From assembly GCA_964614375.1 (NCBI GenBank), contig CAZTLI010000298.1:1-6950 (forward strand): a DNA stretch of 6,950 bases. Reading direction: 5' to 3'. Source of the stretch: CAZTLI01 sp964614375. Lineage in GTDB: Bacteria > Chloroflexota > Anaerolineae > Aggregatilineales > Phototrophicaceae. The notes beneath the pieces are model-generated. The model ran no database searches. It worked only from the letters and a program-made list of their open reading frames with translations, and was not told the origin of the DNA. This document shows, in pieces, positions 5,356 through 6,950 of this stretch (the first letter of the stretch is position 1; every line of letters starts with the position of its first letter). The position numbers and the translations under genes were made by a program.

Positions 5356-6950
5356 ATGTTCCGCAACCGTAATCGTTCCCGTAATCCGAAAGATGATGAA
5401 CGCGAAATTCCCGACGTACCCGTGTCGTTCCGCCGCCTGCTCAGTTATTTGCTGCCCTATAAATTCCGTCTCATCATCGCAATTTTTGCGCTTACCGCTA
5501 GCGCGCTGTTGAGCCTCGTGTTTCCAGCGGTGATAGGGCAGGTGGTGGATTCCGTGCTGCGTGAAGGCAATATACAGCTTCTGGATTCGATTACGGTGGC
5601 GTTGTTGGGCGTGTTTCTGCTGCGTTCGGTAACATCGTTGATCGAAACCTACAACCTGAATTACGTTGGCGAGCGTATTGTGGTTGATATTCGCAAGCAG
5701 TTATATGCCCATTTGCAGCAGTTATCACTCAAGTTCTATACCGAACGACGTGTTGGTGAAATCATCAGCCGATTGTCTAGCGATGTGACCGTGATGCGTG
5801 GCGTGATGACCAACAATATCAACACGCTCTTGCAGCAGGGCTTGATGATGGTTGGCTCTATCCTCATTATGTTCATTCTGAATTCGCGCCTGACGCTGTT
5901 TATCTTGCTGCTCATTCCCGTCATTGTTGTAATCGGATTCATCTTTGGCTTCTATATGCGCCGTGTGAGTACGCAGGTGCAGGATGAAATCGCTGGGGCA
6001 ACCGTGGTCGCCGAAGAAGTGATGCAAAATGTGCGCGAGGTCAAGAGTTTCGTCCGTGAACCGTATGAGGTTGAGCGATATAATGGCGCGATTGACCGGG
6101 CGTTTCAGGCTGCAATTAAGCTGCTGCGTATCCGCGCGGTATTTGGGCCTGTGGTGGCATTTATGGCTTTTGGCGGGCTGGCGCTGATTTTATGGTTTGG
6201 TGGACGTGAAGTCCTAGAAGGTCGGTTGACGGCGGGTGAACTGATCCAGTTTTTGATTTATGGCCTTACCCTTGCCCAGAGTTTTGTATCACTTGTTGCA
6301 TTATATACCCAGTTTCAAGAAGCATTGGGCGCGACTAAGCGCGTGTTTCAACTGATTGATATACAGCCCGATGTTGAGGACCAACCAGACGCGAAAACCC
6401 TGCCCTCGATTGAAGGTCGTATTACGATGCAGCAGGTCGATTTTAGTTACGATGATAAGCAGGAAGTGCTGCATGACATCAATCTGTATATCGCTCCCGG
6501 TGAGATTTTGGCGCTGGTCGGCCCCAGCGGCGCTGGCAAAAGCACGATATTTAACCTGATTCCACGTTTTTATGATCCGACAAGTGGTGAAATTTGTGTG
6601 GATGGAGTCAACGTGCGCGACGTGACGCAGGCCAGTTTGCGTCAACAAATTGGCGTTGTACCGCAGGAAACACTGCTTTTCGGCGGGACAATCCGCGAGA
6701 ATATTTTATACGGACGCTTGGATGCGACAGAAGACGAAATGATTGCCGCTGCAAAAGCCGCAAACGCCCACGACTTCATCATGGAGCTGCCAGACACCTA
6801 TGACACAATCGTCGGTGAACGAGGAATTAAGCTCAGTGGCGGTCAGCGGCAGCGGGTGGCGATTGCCCGTGCTGTTCTAAAAGACCCGCGCATTTTGCTG
6901 CTGGATGAAGCCACATCAAGCCTCGATAATGAGAGTGAACATCTGGTGCA
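5356..6950 (+). CDS. Type IV (MsbA/BmrA-like) ABC exporter half-transporter, 3'-truncated by the window
   Basis: 531 complete codons are visible and the frame stays open at the right edge. One chain carries membrane and ATPase domains, so it should work as a dimer in the inner membrane and export a substrate (lipid, drug or peptide) that cannot be named. A basic N-terminus (MFRNRNRSRN) precedes the membrane domain, with hydrophobic spans near 38-62, 75-96, 160-177, 178-201, 262-282 and 293-318. The ATPase has A-loop Tyr365, Walker A GPSGAGKST (389-397, Lys395), Q-loop Gln437, signature LSGGQ (493-497), Walker B ILLLDEA with Asp517 and Glu518, and D-loop SSLD (521-524). The switch His lies beyond the edge. 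ATG 5356 is the first ATG after the in-frame TAA at 5281; a weak AAGAAAG (5341-5347) stands 8 nt upstream. The gene is separated by 113 nt from the lipoprotein gene and preceded by a CRP-type site, so it is probably a new transcription unit. Confidence 0.95.
   Translation, partial: MFRNRNRSRNPKDDEREIPDVPVSFRRLLSYLLPYKFRLIIAIFALTASALLSLVFPAVIGQVVDSVLREGNIQLLDSITVALLGVFLLRSVTSLIETYNLNYVGERIVVDIRKQLYAHLQQLSLKFYTERRVGEIISRLSSDVTVMRGVMTNNINTLLQQGLMMVGSILIMFILNSRLTLFILLLIPVIVVIGFIFGFYMRRVSTQVQDEIAGATVVAEEVMQNVREVKSFVREPYEVERYNGAIDRAFQAAIKLLRIRAVFGPVVAFMAFGGLALILWFGGREVLEGRLTAGELIQFLIYGLTLAQSFVSLVALYTQFQEALGATKRVFQLIDIQPDVEDQPDAKTLPSIEGRITMQQVDFSYDDKQEVLHDINLYIAPGEILALVGPSGAGKSTIFNLIPRFYDPTSGEICVDGVNVRDVTQASLRQQIGVVPQETLLFGGTIRENILYGRLDATEDEMIAAAKAANAHDFIMELPDTYDTIVGERGIKLSGGQRQRVAIARAVLKDPRILLLDEATSSLDNESEHLV

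Noticed and set aside
5725..6027. 100-codon minus-strand frame opposite the ABC exporter membrane domain
   Set aside because: His- and Gln-rich composition without domain features, fully inside a certain gene on the other strand.

Overview
The window looks like bacterial chromosome of about 50% GC from an environmental lineage. My best guess is Chloroflexota, Anaerolineae-like. This rests on protein style only: a large MGH1/GH63-like glycosidase with a beta insertion, and a lipoprotein whose TPR-like segment and proline linker precede a cellulase-like domain. There is no rRNA or other marker, so confidence in the taxon is low. All five genes are on the + strand and coding density is high. I see no tRNA, rRNA, CRISPR array, insertion sequence or phage gene.

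Layout: (1) 1-1817 is the 3' part of an (alpha/alpha)6-barrel glycoside hydrolase that enters from the left edge. (2) 1818-1869 is a short spacer with an imperfect hairpin and a four-codon minicistron whose stop overlaps the next start. (3) 1870-2895 is a soluble PAS-HisKA-HATPase_c sensor histidine kinase. (4) 2899-3801 is a homoserine-kinase-like GHMP protein with several substituted active-site positions. (5) 3815-5242 is a lipoprotein with a TPR-like segment and a cellulase-like (clan GH-A) barrel. Both expected catalytic glutamates are absent from this barrel. (6) 5243-5355 is an intergenic region with a perfect CRP-type palindrome. (7) 5356 to the right edge is a type IV (MsbA-like) ABC exporter half-transporter, cut just after its D-loop.

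Genes 3, 4 and 5 lie 3 and 13 nt apart and probably form one transcript, perhaps continuing from the glycosidase 52 nt upstream. The ABC transporter is set apart by 113 nt holding its own putative control region.

The most interesting point is that an intact sensor kinase sits with two enzyme-fold proteins whose catalytic residues look substituted. One is a GHMP kinase-like protein and the other a surface-anchored glycosidase-like protein. They may be binding or sensing proteins rather than enzymes. That is inference and needs alignment and binding tests. The second point is the exact TGTGA-N6-TCACA site, centred 41.5 nt upstream of a plausible start site for the transporter.
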